Below are positions 15,163 to 24,883 of a stretch of 37,613 nt of DNA, piece after piece (the stretch's first letter is position 1; each line of letters begins with the position of its first letter). The position numbers and the translations under genes were made by a program. Origin of the DNA: Bryobacterales bacterium (GTDB lineage Bacteria; Acidobacteriota; Terriglobia; Bryobacterales; Bryobacteraceae); contig JAEUQC010000057.1 in the NCBI GenBank assembly GCA_016789905.1, positions 1-37,613 on the forward strand, given 5' to 3'. The notes beneath the pieces are model-generated. The model was not told where the DNA came from and ran no database searches. It was given only the letters and a program-made list of their open reading frames with translations.

Positions 15163-17304
15163 TTACCCGATCACGGCCAGTTCGTGATCGAGAATGGAGG
15201 CGATTTCCAGCGTCGATTGACGGATGGGAATCGCCTTGTTCGCGACAAGCAAATTGGCGCTGGAGGCCGGATGGCGGACGGTGACGCGGATGGGCCCAAT
15301 TGGAATGAGTTCCTCCGCAGGCGCGCGCCAGGCGGCGGTGCTGGTAAGGTTCACCAAGTGGACGAGCACTTTGCCGCCCTGGCGATAGAGATGTACATCG
15401 ATGAGACCTGGACCATCGACCTGAACGGGAAGCTGGCCGGCGCCCCACCGGACCAGATTGGCGAGCAGGTTGCCGTGGTCCGGCAGGTGTTGCCGCGCAT
15501 AGCGGCGGTCAATATCGGCCGGAAGAAACGCGATGCGCGCGCTTCCCTTCTCTGTCAGCAGCAATCCGGGGATGGAGGTGACCGGTTCCCTCATCCAGCT
15601 TGTTTCCGGCGGATACGCCGGGAATGGCGGCACATAGGTAAGCACAGTCTTCGTGTTTTCGGACACGGCAATCGGCACCAGCGTTCCGCCGAACGGGAGG
15701 ATCTCCGTATCGTTGAACCCGTTCAAAACTTCATGACGGGCGCCAGGGGCGAGCCGCAGGTATGTGTGTTGCTCCGCCGGCGTTTCTCGCGTGAGTTTTG
15801 ACGCCGGCTCTACCCGGCGTGCGCCAAAGAGATCGGCCAGTGCATAGTCCGGACGCGGTTCGCCCCACTCGTTGAACAAGCTCGTGTTCCCGGTTGCAAG
15901 CAGGTTTCCACCGTGGCCAACCCACGCCCGGATCGCATCGCACTGGCGGTCGGAAAGGGCGCCGAGATTGGGAAGAATCAGCAGGCGCAGTTCTTTGGGC
16001 GCCGCGGCGATGTCGTCGACATGCACCGGCAGGTAAGGAATGCGGGCGCGGACGAGCGCGTGCATGAATCCGGTGTAGGGAGCGTCAACGCGATCGGCGG
16101 CATTGTCTCGTCCAAAGAAGTCGGTATTGCGCTGGGACCAAACCAGACCCACCGTGGCCACGGGTTGGCGGTTCACCAGCATCTGCTGATTCCGCTGGCA
16201 CCACAGCATCACCGGCTCGGCGGTCGCGTGCATGCGGCGATCCTCATGAAACGCGCCAATAAAGTGCCACCAGGGTTGAATGCCGCCGGCAATGCCGGAG
16301 ATCATCCACAGGCGGGCTTCCGCCGCCGGCTTGCTCGCCAGCCGGAAATAGCCCGGGCCGGACTGGTACATGGCCATGCTTTCCGGTGCCAGCTTGTCCC
16401 ATCCAAGCAGCGCATGGACTCGCTTTCCTGTGTCACCATTCTGCTGGAAACCGGTGTCATCGTCGCGCCGTTGATGATCGAGCATCAGGATATCGGCTCG
16501 TCTGCAAATCGCGCGCAGGTCGCGGAACGAACGCGCCTGTTGCGTAACGGAACCGGAGTTCATCCCAGCCCAGACGCAGTCCTTGCCCCCCGCGGCCCGA
16601 GTCACTCGGTTGTTCAGCTCCCAAACCTCAATCCGCCGCTGGTAGCTCCACATGATCCACTCGCGGTAGGCTATGTCGTCCCAATTGGCCGCGGCCGGAA
16701 GCTGGTGGCCCGTGGCAACGCCGAACTTGTTGCGGCAGTTTTCGCAGTAACAGATCGCCTCGCGGCCCATCCCGGCCCAGCTATTATCAGTGACGCCCTC
16801 GGGCCGGGAACGCTCGATGATTTCCGTGAGGATCTGGGGAAGATACTCGTCGTAGTAGCGGCTGTTGATACAAGTGATGTACTTGTCAGCGGCGCGATAT
16901 GGCTTATCGTCCTTGTCGCGCGCGAACCAGGACGGATGGGCCTGGTAGAATTCCTCCGACACACGGTTGGAGTCCATCCGCGCCATGACAAAAAGGCCAT
17001 CCTGATGGGCGGCCGCGGTGAGTTCACCGTAGAGGTCCCGGCCGTTGAGAAACTCGGCGCGGTGGTGGAGCGGATACTTGCTGGGATAGTACGCGACGAT
17101 GCCGCCGGCATTGATAATTACCGCCTGCGTGGCGGTGCGCTTCCAATGGGCGCGCCACCAGGCGATGTCGTACCTGGCCGGATCCTTTTCCGTAATGTTG
17201 GTCTGCCCCCAGCGAAAGGCGCGCCGATACCAGGGCAGTTGCGATGTCTGGGCGGAGAGCGTGGCGGCGGAGGAAAGCAGAAACTCACGGCGAGTAACGG
17301 GCAT
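15163..17304 (-). CDS. Tat-exported glycosidase-like protein with beta-galactosidase-type trimerisation region
   Basis: The 713-residue protein begins MPVTRREFLLSSAATLSA, a twin-arginine signal. Residues about 25-380 look like a TIM barrel of the putative GHL6/alpha-amylase-like hydrolase group: an early WW..H motif, VIINAGGIVAYYPS, MARMDSNR, a D-N-S-W-A-G segment after strand 4, and the CYCENCRNKFG cluster common in this group. Residues about 400-590 resemble the class I glutamine amidotransferase-like trimerisation domain of beta-galactosidases (LLILPNLGALSDRQ, GGNLLATGNTS). A beta-rich C-terminus follows. Probably a periplasmic glycoside hydrolase of unknown substrate. Its 3' end lies 10 bp from the convergent rhodanese; its start is divergent from the amidohydrolase. 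Confidence 0.8.
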   Translation of the reverse strand: MPVTRREFLLSSAATLSAQTSQLPWYRRAFRWGQTNITEKDPARYDIAWWRAHWKRTATQAVIINAGGIVAYYPSKYPLHHRAEFLNGRDLYGELTAAAHQDGLFVMARMDSNRVSEEFYQAHPSWFARDKDDKPYRAADKYITCINSRYYDEYLPQILTEIIERSRPEGVTDNSWAGMGREAICYCENCRNKFGVATGHQLPAAANWDDIAYREWIMWSYQRRIEVWELNNRVTRAAGGKDCVWAGMNSGSVTQQARSFRDLRAICRRADILMLDHQRRDDDTGFQQNGDTGKRVHALLGWDKLAPESMAMYQSGPGYFRLASKPAAEARLWMISGIAGGIQPWWHFIGAFHEDRRMHATAEPVMLWCQRNQQMLVNRQPVATVGLVWSQRNTDFFGRDNAADRVDAPYTGFMHALVRARIPYLPVHVDDIAAAPKELRLLILPNLGALSDRQCDAIRAWVGHGGNLLATGNTSLFNEWGEPRPDYALADLFGARRVEPASKLTRETPAEQHTYLRLAPGARHEVLNGFNDTEILPFGGTLVPIAVSENTKTVLTYVPPFPAYPPETSWMREPVTSIPGLLLTEKGSARIAFLPADIDRRYARQHLPDHGNLLANLVRWGAGQLPVQVDGPGLIDVHLYRQGGKVLVHLVNLTSTAAWRAPAEELIPIGPIRVTVRHPASSANLLVANKAIPIRQSTLEIASILDHELAVIG
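15168..15190. other. Hairpin at the convergent rhodanese/glycosidase 3' ends
   Basis: CGATCACG (15168-15175) and CGTGATCG (15183-15190) form a perfect 8-bp stem with a 7-base loop just inside the 3' end of the glycosidase-like gene. No T-run follows on either side. It might protect mRNA ends or act as a weak bidirectional terminator. Confidence 0.3.
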
Positions 17305-17341
17305 GGCTATTTTGAAGATATACCTTGCGGATGGGCTTCGC

Positions 17342-17347
17342 TATAAT
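17342..17347 (+). promoter_or_regulatory. Consensus -10 box of the amidohydrolase gene
   Basis: A perfect TATAAT ends 9 bases before the amidohydrolase ATG at 17357. No good -35 hexamer stands 16-18 bases upstream. Transcription from it would begin within a few bases of the ATG, giving a leaderless or nearly leaderless mRNA, in line with the absence of a Shine-Dalgarno sequence. Confidence 0.5.
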
Positions 17348-17356
17348 TGCGCCATT

Positions 17357-18229
17357 ATGCGGATTTTCCTGCTTCTCGCCTGTGGCGCCGCCATTGTATA
17401 TCCGGCGGACACGCGCCGCCCGAAGATCATCGACGCCCATGTTCACTTCAATGGGGACCCAGCATTTTTGACTGCCTATACGAAAAAGTTGGAATCGGTC
17501 GATGGACAGGGATTGCTGATCGCCGAACAGAAGCACATAGCCACAGTGAAGGCATTCATGGAGAGGAATCCGAACCGATTGTATGGTCTCGGGCAGATGT
17601 CGTTGGACCATCCGGACGCGTTGCGGATGGTGGATGAGTTTCACGAAGCCGGGTTTCGCGGGCTGGGGGAATTGACCGGCCCGGAGGCTTCCTACGATGA
17701 CAAGCGCTATTGGCCTATCTACGAGCGCGCCGAAAAGTACGGAATGATTCTGCTGTTTCACACGGGCATCGTGAACCGGCGCAATTTCGCCGAACCGATG
17801 AACGTGAGTTCGGATCGGATGAGAGTGATGACACTGGATCTCATCGCGCGCCGGTTCCCGAAGCTGACACTCATCGCGGCACATCTGGGAAATCCCGACT
17901 ACGCGTGGGCGGCGGAAATCGGCCGCTGGAACCCGAACCTGGTGTTTGACGTTTCCGGCTCCACGCTCTACAAGAAACAGGCGGATTTGAGTTACTTCAA
18001 GTCGATCTTCTGGTGGGACAATCTGGTCAGCCCGCATACACCGAAAACCAACGTGAGCGCGTTTGAAAAACTCGTGTTCGGCTCCGACGTATTCGGCGGC
18101 GAGTTGGCGGAGTTCGAACGGGAACTGGAACTTTACAACAAGTTGCTCGACGCATGCGGCGTGCCGGCGGCATCGCGGGAAAACATATTCAGCGGGACGC
18201 TCTGGAAGGTCTTGAACCGCGTCCGATAG
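17357..18229 (+). CDS. Secreted amidohydrolase-2 family protein
   Basis: The ATG at 17357 gives 290 residues with a short signal peptide (MRIFLLLACGAAIVYPA); the frame is open upstream but that part antisenses the neighbouring gene. The metal-dependent TIM-barrel hydrolase features are IIDAHVHF (first metal-binding H-x-H strand, about residue 25), LFHTGI (strand with histidine, about 135), LIAAHLGNP (about 175) and FGSDVFGG near the C-terminus (strand 8 aspartate). These are the landmarks of the amidohydrolase_2 group, which includes decarboxylases and lactonases. The substrate is unknown. It is divergent from the glycosidase-like gene (52 bp) and its 3' end overlaps the convergent PEP-CTERM gene by 41 bp. 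Confidence 0.85.
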   Translation: MRIFLLLACGAAIVYPADTRRPKIIDAHVHFNGDPAFLTAYTKKLESVDGQGLLIAEQKHIATVKAFMERNPNRLYGLGQMSLDHPDALRMVDEFHEAGFRGLGELTGPEASYDDKRYWPIYERAEKYGMILLFHTGIVNRRNFAEPMNVSSDRMRVMTLDLIARRFPKLTLIAAHLGNPDYAWAAEIGRWNPNLVFDVSGSTLYKKQADLSYFKSIFWWDNLVSPHTPKTNVSAFEKLVFGSDVFGGELAEFERELELYNKLLDACGVPAASRENIFSGTLWKVLNRVR

Positions 18230-18920
18230 CGATCAGAATGAGCCCCGCAGCCAGCAAGTGCCACGATTTCGTTTCGGGAATCGCTACCTCATTAACCAGG
18301 ATACGGCTGGCAGCAGAAACCCCGTCCCCAGGCCAAAAGCCGTCCGTCAGAACGAGCCCGCCCTTAAACGTATAGGTAACTCGCGATCCCGCCATCTGCG
18401 GGCCAATCGTGTTTGAAGCGTTGAAGACTTCCAGATCGTAGAGCGCGTACAGGGCGACGCGGTTCACGTTGCAGAAGAGCCCGGCATACCCATCCGGGCA
18501 GGGCGGCAGGTTCAACGGGGCCGGAGCGGGGCCGTCCACATCGGCATGGAAGCGCAACCATTCGCCGGGACCGAAGTCCACGAACTCCAGCGTCAACAGG
18601 GGTCCGCCGTCAAGCGCGGTCCCAGTGCCGGGCCAAATGGCGGATAGCCCCGTCGCGGCATCCGTTCCGTTGACAATTCCTATGTCCAGCCATTCATTGA
18701 CGCCGGCACCACCGGCGGCGGTGTCGAAACGCCGGTTGGATCGGGAAAGATCGATGGTGATTTGGGAAAGAGTCAGCCCCGCCGGGCCGCTGAGATAAGC
18801 GAAGTCCCACGTTCCGTAGGCTCCGCCGGTGAAGGTTGCTTGCAGTTCGATTGCTGCTGCGTTCAATGCGAGGATTGCCAAAGGCATTCCGCACAGGAAA
18901 GAAAGCGTTCTCCTTAGCAT
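18189..18920 (-). CDS. PEP-CTERM-type exported protein
   Basis: The ATG at 18920, preceded by GAGG about nine bases away, gives 243 residues. A signal peptide (MLRRTLSFLCGMPLAILALNAAA) is followed by a beta-rich body with 18 residues around SQITIDLSRSNRRF and few charges. The C-terminus IPETKSWHLLAAGLILIAIG followed by basic residues has the PEP-CTERM order of P-E-x-x-S/T, a transmembrane helix and an Arg-rich end, with T replacing the second proline. Such proteins are sorted by exosortase to the surface or exopolysaccharide. Function unknown. It lies 70 bp downstream of the DUF1552 gene on the same strand. Confidence 0.75.
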   Translation of the reverse strand: MLRRTLSFLCGMPLAILALNAAAIELQATFTGGAYGTWDFAYLSGPAGLTLSQITIDLSRSNRRFDTAAGGAGVNEWLDIGIVNGTDAATGLSAIWPGTGTALDGGPLLTLEFVDFGPGEWLRFHADVDGPAPAPLNLPPCPDGYAGLFCNVNRVALYALYDLEVFNASNTIGPQMAGSRVTYTFKGGLVLTDGFWPGDGVSAASRILVNEVAIPETKSWHLLAAGLILIAIGRGSRPSRASR

Positions 18921-18990
18921 GGATTTCGTACCTCGACTCCGGCTTACCACAATTGGCTGAGAAGAGATATGGGGCAACGCGGCAGGTTCG

Positions 18991-20331
18991 CTACGAACGT
19001 GTGAAGACGGGTCCGCCGGCCGTGCCAGTGCTGTCGGCGAACGACTCTTGTTCAATGCCCAACGCACGAAGAATGCTCAGGTGCACGTTCGACATTCTGG
19101 ACTCACCGCTCTTCCAATAGTGGCCGTGCTTCAAGCCCATATTGGCGCCGCCGGCCACAAGCGTGGGAATATTGCGCGGATTGTGTGTCGTGCTGGCACC
19201 GGAACCGAAGAGCACAATGGTGTTGTCAAGTACCGTGCCCTGGCGGTCCTTGTACTCGCTCAACTTGCCGAGGAAGTGGGCAATCTGTTCGCTCAGGAAC
19301 CGGTCGTACTTGGCGAACTGAAGCTGTCCTTCCTTGTCGGTGGCGTGGGATAGGTTATGGTGCGTCTTGTTGAGGCCAAGCTTTAGCGGGAAGGTGTCGC
19401 TGATCCCCATGCCATCCTCACGATTCAGCATGAAGGTAACGGAACGCGTAATATCAGCGTCGAAAACCAGCGCGATGAGATCGAGCATGTTGCGGTAATA
19501 TTCACCCGGTTCGCCTTCGGAGCTCGCGTCCAGATTGAGGTGAGAGTAGTCCTGCTGCTTCAACGGAACATCGATCCAGCGCTCCGACGCCACCAGGCGG
19601 GACTCCACTTCGTTGAGACTGGTGAGGTACTGGTCCATCCGCTCGCGATCCGATTTCCCCAACTGCTGATCGAGCGACTTGGCGCTCTTGGCGACTGCGT
19701 CCACCAGACGAATTCTTCGCTGGAGTTTCTCGTGTTCGGAGGATAGCGAGGAGCGATCACCGCGGAAAAGGCGGTCGAAGATACGGCGAGGGTTGTTCTC
19801 TGCCGGAATTGGGCGGCCCTCCAGGCTGTAGGAGATCGTGCCCGTGCGAGAGAGGAAGCCGGTGCCGGCGTCGATGGACAGAACCAGCGATGGCTGCCGG
19901 CAGTACTGCTTGGTATGAAGCGCGATGACCTGATCGAGCCCGGCGGTGTTGTAGGTTCCCGGCTTGGGGTTATGCAATGGCGCTCCGGTCAGCCACATGT
20001 CGGAGCAAGTGTGGGGATCGGCCTTCGGCCCGCTGGGATGATGAAGCCCGCCAAGAAAGCTGAGTTGTTGCCGGAAAGGGCTGAGCGGCTGCGTGGACAT
20101 GCCGAAAACGAACTGGCCGTCCTTTTCCTGGGACGGAAACCAGCTCCACTCACTGATCCCGTTTTCGGCGCGTGGCAGCGACATGCCGTTGGCCGTATAG
20201 ATGGCGCAGAAGCGCCGCGGGCTTTGTCCCGTGACTTCGGCCCCCATCGCGTCGAGGGCGGGCAGTGCCAGGGTTACGCCACCCAAGCCCCTAAGAAAGG
20301 CGCGCCGGTCCAATTGGAAGGATTTGCTCAT
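18991..20331 (-). CDS. DUF1552 family Tat-exported protein
   Basis: I start at the ATG at 20331 ([15 protein letters not shown]), with GAGACGAG just upstream, which places the twin-arginine signal at the N-terminus; 446 residues. The recurring DUF1552 landmarks are [21 protein letters not shown] with a following D-P-H-T, the [13 protein letters not shown] segment and the C-terminal [14 protein letters not shown] plus an N-I-P-T-L-V-A-G-G motif and GHYWKSGE. The fold is related to alkaline-phosphatase-like DUF1501 proteins. The gene lies 22 bp downstream of the DUF1592 gene, the constant partner of this family in Planctomycetes, Verrucomicrobia and Acidobacteria. Its biochemical role is unknown. 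Confidence 0.9.
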   Translation of the reverse strand: MSKSFQLDRRAFLRGLGGVTLALPALDAMGAEVTGQSPRRFCAIYTANGMSLPRAENGISEWSWFPSQEKDGQFVFGMSTQPLSPFRQQLSFLGGLHHPSGPKADPHTCSDMWLTGAPLHNPKPGTYNTAGLDQVIALHTKQYCRQPSLVLSIDAGTGFLSRTGTISYSLEGRPIPAENNPRRIFDRLFRGDRSSLSSEHEKLQRRIRLVDAVAKSAKSLDQQLGKSDRERMDQYLTSLNEVESRLVASERWIDVPLKQQDYSHLNLDASSEGEPGEYYRNMLDLIALVFDADITRSVTFMLNREDGMGISDTFPLKLGLNKTHHNLSHATDKEGQLQFAKYDRFLSEQIAHFLGKLSEYKDRQGTVLDNTIVLFGSGASTTHNPRNIPTLVAGGANMGLKHGHYWKSGESRMSNVHLSILRALGIEQESFADSTGTAGGPVFTRS

Positions 20332-20353
20332 CTCGTCTCTCCGGGTCATTCTA

Positions 20354-23300
20354 CTATTTTTCGATGAAAAGCTTGCTATGGACGACGTAACTTATCATGT
20401 CACGCATGCGGTAACCGCTGGGTTTGAGTTTCAGGGCGTCCTGTTTCAGGAAATTCAGTTCGCTATAGGTGAGTGTTCGGCCAGTAGCGTATGTGGCAAG
20501 ATGCTTGAGGACGCTGAAGGCCACCTGATCGATCCGGTCCTGAGCCAGGTACCGCTTCAGGTCGTTGACACCGGCCACCTCGGTCTTATCGGGCAAAGTG
20601 GAATGCGACTCGGTCTTCTGCGTTTTCAACAGCCCGGCAGCGTCGAACTCCTCAAAAGGCACGCCCCACGGGTCGATTTTCGAATGGCACTGCATGCAGC
20701 CCGGTTGACTGCGGTGCTGTTCCAGCCGTTGGCGAAGCGTGAGTTGCTTCTCATTTGCTTCCTTGAGTGCGGGCACATTGGGCGGAGGGTCGGCGGGCGG
20801 TTCGGCGACAATTTTGCGCGCAAGCCAAGCGCCGCGTTTCACCGGATTGGACTCGCGGCCATCGGAAAGCCCGGCCATGATGGCCGCTTGCGTCAGGACA
20901 CCGCCAAGTTCAGGCCGATTGTGCTGGATGGCGACATATCGCAGTCCACTATCGGTCTTGTCACCAAGCCCGTAATAGCTGGCCACGGCCTCGTTGGCCA
21001 CAATGAAATCCGACGCAATGAGATTCCGAACGGGAAGGTTGTTGAGAATCAGATGCTGCACGAATTGGATGGGTTCTTCGCGCAGATGAATGCGTGCGTC
21101 ACGGGTGAGCTTGGGGAACCGCTTTCGATCCGGCTCCAGGATTTGAATCTTGTCCAGGCTGAGCCATTGGGATGTGAACTCTTTGGTGAAGCGAGTAAAA
21201 CGCGGGTCAGCCACCATCCGGTTCACTTCCGCATCGAGTTGGTTGCGCAGGACGCCGGCGGACGCAAGACGGCGCGTTGTCTGATCTGGCGGGCCGTTCC
21301 AAAGAAAGTAAGAGAGTTTGGAGGCAAGCTCGAAATTCTCAATCGGCTCGGGTGCGGGGGTGGCACTCTTTTCCACCAGGAAGAGGAACTGGGGCGAGGT
21401 GAGCACCACTTGCAGCACATCCTTGATTGCCATTTGAAAATTGCCGCTGGCCTTGTAGGAGGTGTCGAAGGCGGAAAAGAGGGCAGTCTCTTCCGCGGCG
21501 GTCACGGGGCGGCGGTAGGCACGCGCGGCGAAACTGCGGATGATGTCGCGCGCGTAGGCGGGCGGATCTGTTTTGCGAGGGGAGTCGATGAAGATGCCCC
21601 GATGCGGTGGCGGCGGCCAGGAGTCGTAGAACGGGCCTTCAAACTCTACGGAGCGGATAAGCAACCGGGGCATGTCGCGGCCATCGGTGTACTCGCTGCG
21701 GACCGCGATTTCACGCACGCCGGCGAGGTAGTTAACATTGTCCTTCTCTACATCGGGGCTAGGGAAGTTGCGAATGGCTCCTTCAAAAACGTAGCTCGTG
21801 GCGGATACGCTCGCCACAGACTGGGCTGAGCCGACGGGCGCGAACGTGGAGCCGCAATCGCGCCGCAGACCGAGATGCACACCCAAGCGGGGGATGCGCT
21901 TTTCGAACGCCAAGAGGCGGCGCGCGAGTTCAGCGGTTGGGGCAATTGGCGTAATGACGACGCGCTCTACTTCCCGGACGCCCGTGACCGTTGCACCGAC
22001 CTTTAAGGGCCCCGCTGGAAGGCGCACCGCGAGGAAGGCGGGCTGCGTGAGCGTGGAGGAAAACTGCCGGTCGCCCAAACTGACATGCACCTCTTTCGGA
22101 CGATCCGGCGGGGGTTGTGCGAATTTCCGGCCCGGTTCGATGAGCGCCTGCAGTTCCGCCTCGCCGAGCGCCCGGCGATAGAGGCGCACTTCATCGATAT
22201 CGCCACGGAAGGCAGGGCCCCTGGCGGCCCGGCCCAGTTGCAATGCAAGCTTGGGGTTGTCCAGAACAGCCGCGCCGACGACCCCTTTTGCGACCAGGAA
22301 ACCGTTGACGTAGAGGCTGGTTTCCGCCTTGCCGCGCCGCACTACGGCTGCCACATGTTGCCAGACATCCATCCGGATCACGCCCGATGGCGATGTCAGC
22401 GTACCGTTTGGCTGCGTGTCGGGACCGGTAGTTTCCAACCGCAACGCACCGCGCGCGTCGGGCATGTCGAGCGTCCAGCCGGGAATCCAGTTGGCTCCAC
22501 CACGCGATGCGATAGCGCCCCGGCGGACCTGTTTCGGGTGAATCCAGGCGGCGATAGTGAATTCTTTGTCGCCTACATTGATTGCGTCCGTCGCTGGAAT
22601 GGAGACCGCGGCCGAGTCCGCCGTCAGGGCCAGCGCCTTACCGAAGGGAGAATCGACATAGTTTGGGCTGCCCTCCAATGTGCCGGGAACGGAGCCATCG
22701 AAAGGAATGGTAAGAGCAAGCGCTTCGGAGAGGCGTGTGGCATCCGGCGCCGGCGGGGCAGGAGCGTTGGCGGCGGTGTGCACATCCACCTGATAGATGC
22801 CGGGGGTCTTGATTATCGCTGTTTGCGGGGACTTCGGCGCGGCGACGGTAACCGCGTCCGGCGTTGGCGGCTGCGCCGCGGCGCCGCTGTCGAGCAGCAG
22901 GCCGTCGTTATACTTCGCCGCCGTCACCTTGACGCGGAATCTGCCGTTATCCGGCAGTTCTCGCAGCGAGATTTTGAAGTTTGCCTTTGGACCGTAGGTG
23001 CCGTCAGCTTCAAACGTTTCGTCGTTTGGAATGGCAGGGCGAAGAAGAAGCCCCTGCGGAACCGTGCTGTAGGCGAGGCCTTTGGGATAGCCGCGACTTC
23101 CGCGCATGCAGGCGAAAACCGAGTGGTAAATCGAGTCAAAGTCGCGCCAGCCCCGGACCGTGTCGTTGCCCTGGTAGCCCTCGATAAAGCGATACTTGGT
23201 TCGCATGAAAAAGGGGTCAAACGGGAAGGGCTTTTTGGCGGTTAGCTGATGAACAGAGAAGTCTTTGTTTTCGAGCAGTAGACTATTGGCGCCAAGCACG

Positions 23301-23956
23301 AGTTCGTCGGGAATAGGCGCGGGATTGATGGAAGCGCCCAGATCAACGCGAAAATTCTGAATGGCCGGCTTGCTCTTGGGATCGACAATGGACCGGTTCA
23401 ACGCTTCCTCGGCGATTTCAAGATAGGCCTCGGTCAACAGCGGGGAGAGTTGGAGCGTGTCCTTGTTATTGACAAACCCGTCGCGGGAGATGGCCTCAGG
23501 AGGTAGAGCCTCCGTCAAGTCGTCTTCCAGGTTGAGCAGTTCCCGAAGCGTGTTGCGATATTGCGCCACGGTCAGGCGGCGCACCAGGCCATTCTTGGGC
23601 GACGGACGCAAACGAGCAATCCCAATGGCGCTGGATGTCCAATCACCGATTTTACGCCGCTCCTCCGCAGTTGGCTGCGCCATGCCCTTGGGCGGCATCG
23701 TGCCGTCATTCACGCGGTGCCGGATCGCTTCCCAAAGACGAATATGGCGATCGTCAAGGGAAGCGTCAAGATGATCGACGCGGACGCCGGAGATCATGTT
23801 GTCCACGTTGTGGCAACGTTGACAGTACTGCGTAAGAAACGGCTTCACCGAATGTGTGAAGGCCGGTTCCAGGGACTTGGGATTGGTATCGGCGGCATGC
23901 GAATACCAGGCGGCGGGGAGCAGCGCCGCGGCAAGGATGTATCGGCGAAGGTGCAT
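20354..23956 (-). CDS. DUF1592-family large cytochrome-like protein with LamG domain
   Basis: The 1200-residue protein has a signal peptide (1-21) and an N-terminal planctomycete-type cytochrome c domain with CQRCH near residue 45 and a MPP motif (methionine near 87). DUF1587 follows ([14 protein letters not shown], about 128), then a carbohydrate-binding beta region. A LamG/concanavalin-like domain at about 420-610 contains [11 protein letters not shown] and [17 protein letters not shown]. The C-terminal half holds the DUF1595/1592/1588/1585 series, with a second CXXCH in [20 protein letters not shown]. The set is typical of large periplasmic haem proteins paired with DUF1552. Probably involved in oxidative polymer degradation; this is inferred from the family, not demonstrated. 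It heads the DUF1592-DUF1552 operon and is divergent from the aldolase. Confidence 0.9.
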   Translation of the reverse strand: MHLRRYILAAALLPAAWYSHAADTNPKSLEPAFTHSVKPFLTQYCQRCHNVDNMISGVRVDHLDASLDDRHIRLWEAIRHRVNDGTMPPKGMAQPTAEERRKIGDWTSSAIGIARLRPSPKNGLVRRLTVAQYRNTLRELLNLEDDLTEALPPEAISRDGFVNNKDTLQLSPLLTEAYLEIAEEALNRSIVDPKSKPAIQNFRVDLGASINPAPIPDELVLGANSLLLENKDFSVHQLTAKKPFPFDPFFMRTKYRFIEGYQGNDTVRGWRDFDSIYHSVFACMRGSRGYPKGLAYSTVPQGLLLRPAIPNDETFEADGTYGPKANFKISLRELPDNGRFRVKVTAAKYNDGLLLDSGAAAQPPTPDAVTVAAPKSPQTAIIKTPGIYQVDVHTAANAPAPPAPDATRLSEALALTIPFDGSVPGTLEGSPNYVDSPFGKALALTADSAAVSIPATDAINVGDKEFTIAAWIHPKQVRRGAIASRGGANWIPGWTLDMPDARGALRLETTGPDTQPNGTLTSPSGVIRMDVWQHVAAVVRRGKAETSLYVNGFLVAKGVVGAAVLDNPKLALQLGRAARGPAFRGDIDEVRLYRRALGEAELQALIEPGRKFAQPPPDRPKEVHVSLGDRQFSSTLTQPAFLAVRLPAGPLKVGATVTGVREVERVVITPIAPTAELARRLLAFEKRIPRLGVHLGLRRDCGSTFAPVGSAQSVASVSATSYVFEGAIRNFPSPDVEKDNVNYLAGVREIAVRSEYTDGRDMPRLLIRSVEFEGPFYDSWPPPPHRGIFIDSPRKTDPPAYARDIIRSFAARAYRRPVTAAEETALFSAFDTSYKASGNFQMAIKDVLQVVLTSPQFLFLVEKSATPAPEPIENFELASKLSYFLWNGPPDQTTRRLASAGVLRNQLDAEVNRMVADPRFTRFTKEFTSQWLSLDKIQILEPDRKRFPKLTRDARIHLREEPIQFVQHLILNNLPVRNLIASDFIVANEAVASYYGLGDKTDSGLRYVAIQHNRPELGGVLTQAAIMAGLSDGRESNPVKRGAWLARKIVAEPPADPPPNVPALKEANEKQLTLRQRLEQHRSQPGCMQCHSKIDPWGVPFEEFDAAGLLKTQKTESHSTLPDKTEVAGVNDLKRYLAQDRIDQVAFSVLKHLATYATGRTLTYSELNFLKQDALKLKPSGYRMRDMISYVVHSKLFIEK

Positions 23957-23995
23957 TTTGACGGCTGGCCTTTAGATTATCATTTACTCACGCAG

Positions 23996-24883
23996 ATGCA
24001 GATAAAGGGAATCATTCCGCCGCTTGTGACGCCGTTTCGCGAAGATGGCTCAATTGACGAACACGCACACCGGGCCGAAGTCCGCTTCATGGTGGAGCGG
24101 GCCAACGTGGACGGCGTAGCCGTGTGCGGGAGCACGGGCGAGGGTCATACGCTGACAACCGAGGAGACGCGGCGAATTGTGGGCTGGACCGTGGAGGAGG
24201 CGCGGGGGCGCATTCCGGTGATAGCGGGGATTATCGCGGACAGCACACAGGCAACCATTGAGCGGGGCCGCGCCGTGGCGGATTTGGGCGTGGCGGCACT
24301 GCAGGTGACTCCGGTGCACTACGTATTCCGGCCGGACGACGACGCGATGGTAACGCACTTTGGTGCAATCGCGGATGGAACTGGCGTGCCGGTAATTCTG
24401 TACAACGTAGTGCCCTGGTCGTATCTGCTGCCTCCGTTACTTGTGCGCATTCTCAAGGAGGCGGATGGAGTGATCGGCGTGAAGCAAAGCGCAAGCGACA
24501 TGAAGGCCCTTGCGGATCTGTTGCTCTTGAGTGAGGAGGCGGGTATTCGGGAGCGGGTGCGAATCTTGTCAGCGGTGGACGCATTGCTGTGCTCTTCATT
24601 CCAGTTGGGAGCCGACGGCGCAGTGGCAGCGATACTGAGTGCCGCGCCGGAGGCATGCGTGTCGCTGTGGGAAGCCGTACGCGCCGGAGATCAGGCCCAA
24701 GCACTGGCACTCCACAAGAAGTTGCTTCGGCTCTGGAACACCATAGACGCGCCAAACCTGCCGGCCAACGTGCGCGTGGCCATGGAGACGCAAGGCCGCG
24801 CTGGCGGCGTGCCCAGGCCGCCGATGCCCGTCAGTTCGGCGGCGCAGGCGGAAAAGGTTCGAGCGGCGATGGCGGCGCTTTAG
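23996..24883 (+). CDS. DapA/DHDPS-family aldolase or lyase
   Basis: The ATG at 23996 (MQIKGIIPPLVTPF) gives 295 residues, the normal family length. GSTGEG (about residue 46) binds the substrate carboxylate, the tyrosine in ILYNVVP (about 139) and the Schiff-base lysine in GVKQSASD (about 166) are in place. The family includes dihydrodipicolinate synthase, N-acetylneuraminate lyase and 2-keto-3-deoxy sugar-acid aldolases. Next to a sugar-acid dehydratase a 2-keto-3-deoxy-acid aldolase or dehydratase role is more likely than lysine synthesis. The gene is divergent from DUF1592 (39 bp) and its stop overlaps the convergent TonB receptor stop by four bases. Confidence 0.87.
   Translation: MQIKGIIPPLVTPFREDGSIDEHAHRAEVRFMVERANVDGVAVCGSTGEGHTLTTEETRRIVGWTVEEARGRIPVIAGIIADSTQATIERGRAVADLGVAALQVTPVHYVFRPDDDAMVTHFGAIADGTGVPVILYNVVPWSYLLPPLLVRILKEADGVIGVKQSASDMKALADLLLLSEEAGIRERVRILSAVDALLCSSFQLGADGAVAAILSAAPEACVSLWEAVRAGDQAQALALHKKLLRLWNTIDAPNLPANVRVAMETQGRAGGVPRPPMPVSSAAQAEKVRAAMAAL

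Noticed and set aside
15913..17346. 477-residue plus-strand frame
   Set aside because: Antisense to the Tat-exported glycosidase-like gene, which has a real signal peptide and family motifs; the antisense product has none.
20201..21829. 542-residue plus-strand frame
   Set aside because: Antisense to the DUF1592 gene; no signal, domain or ribosome site.
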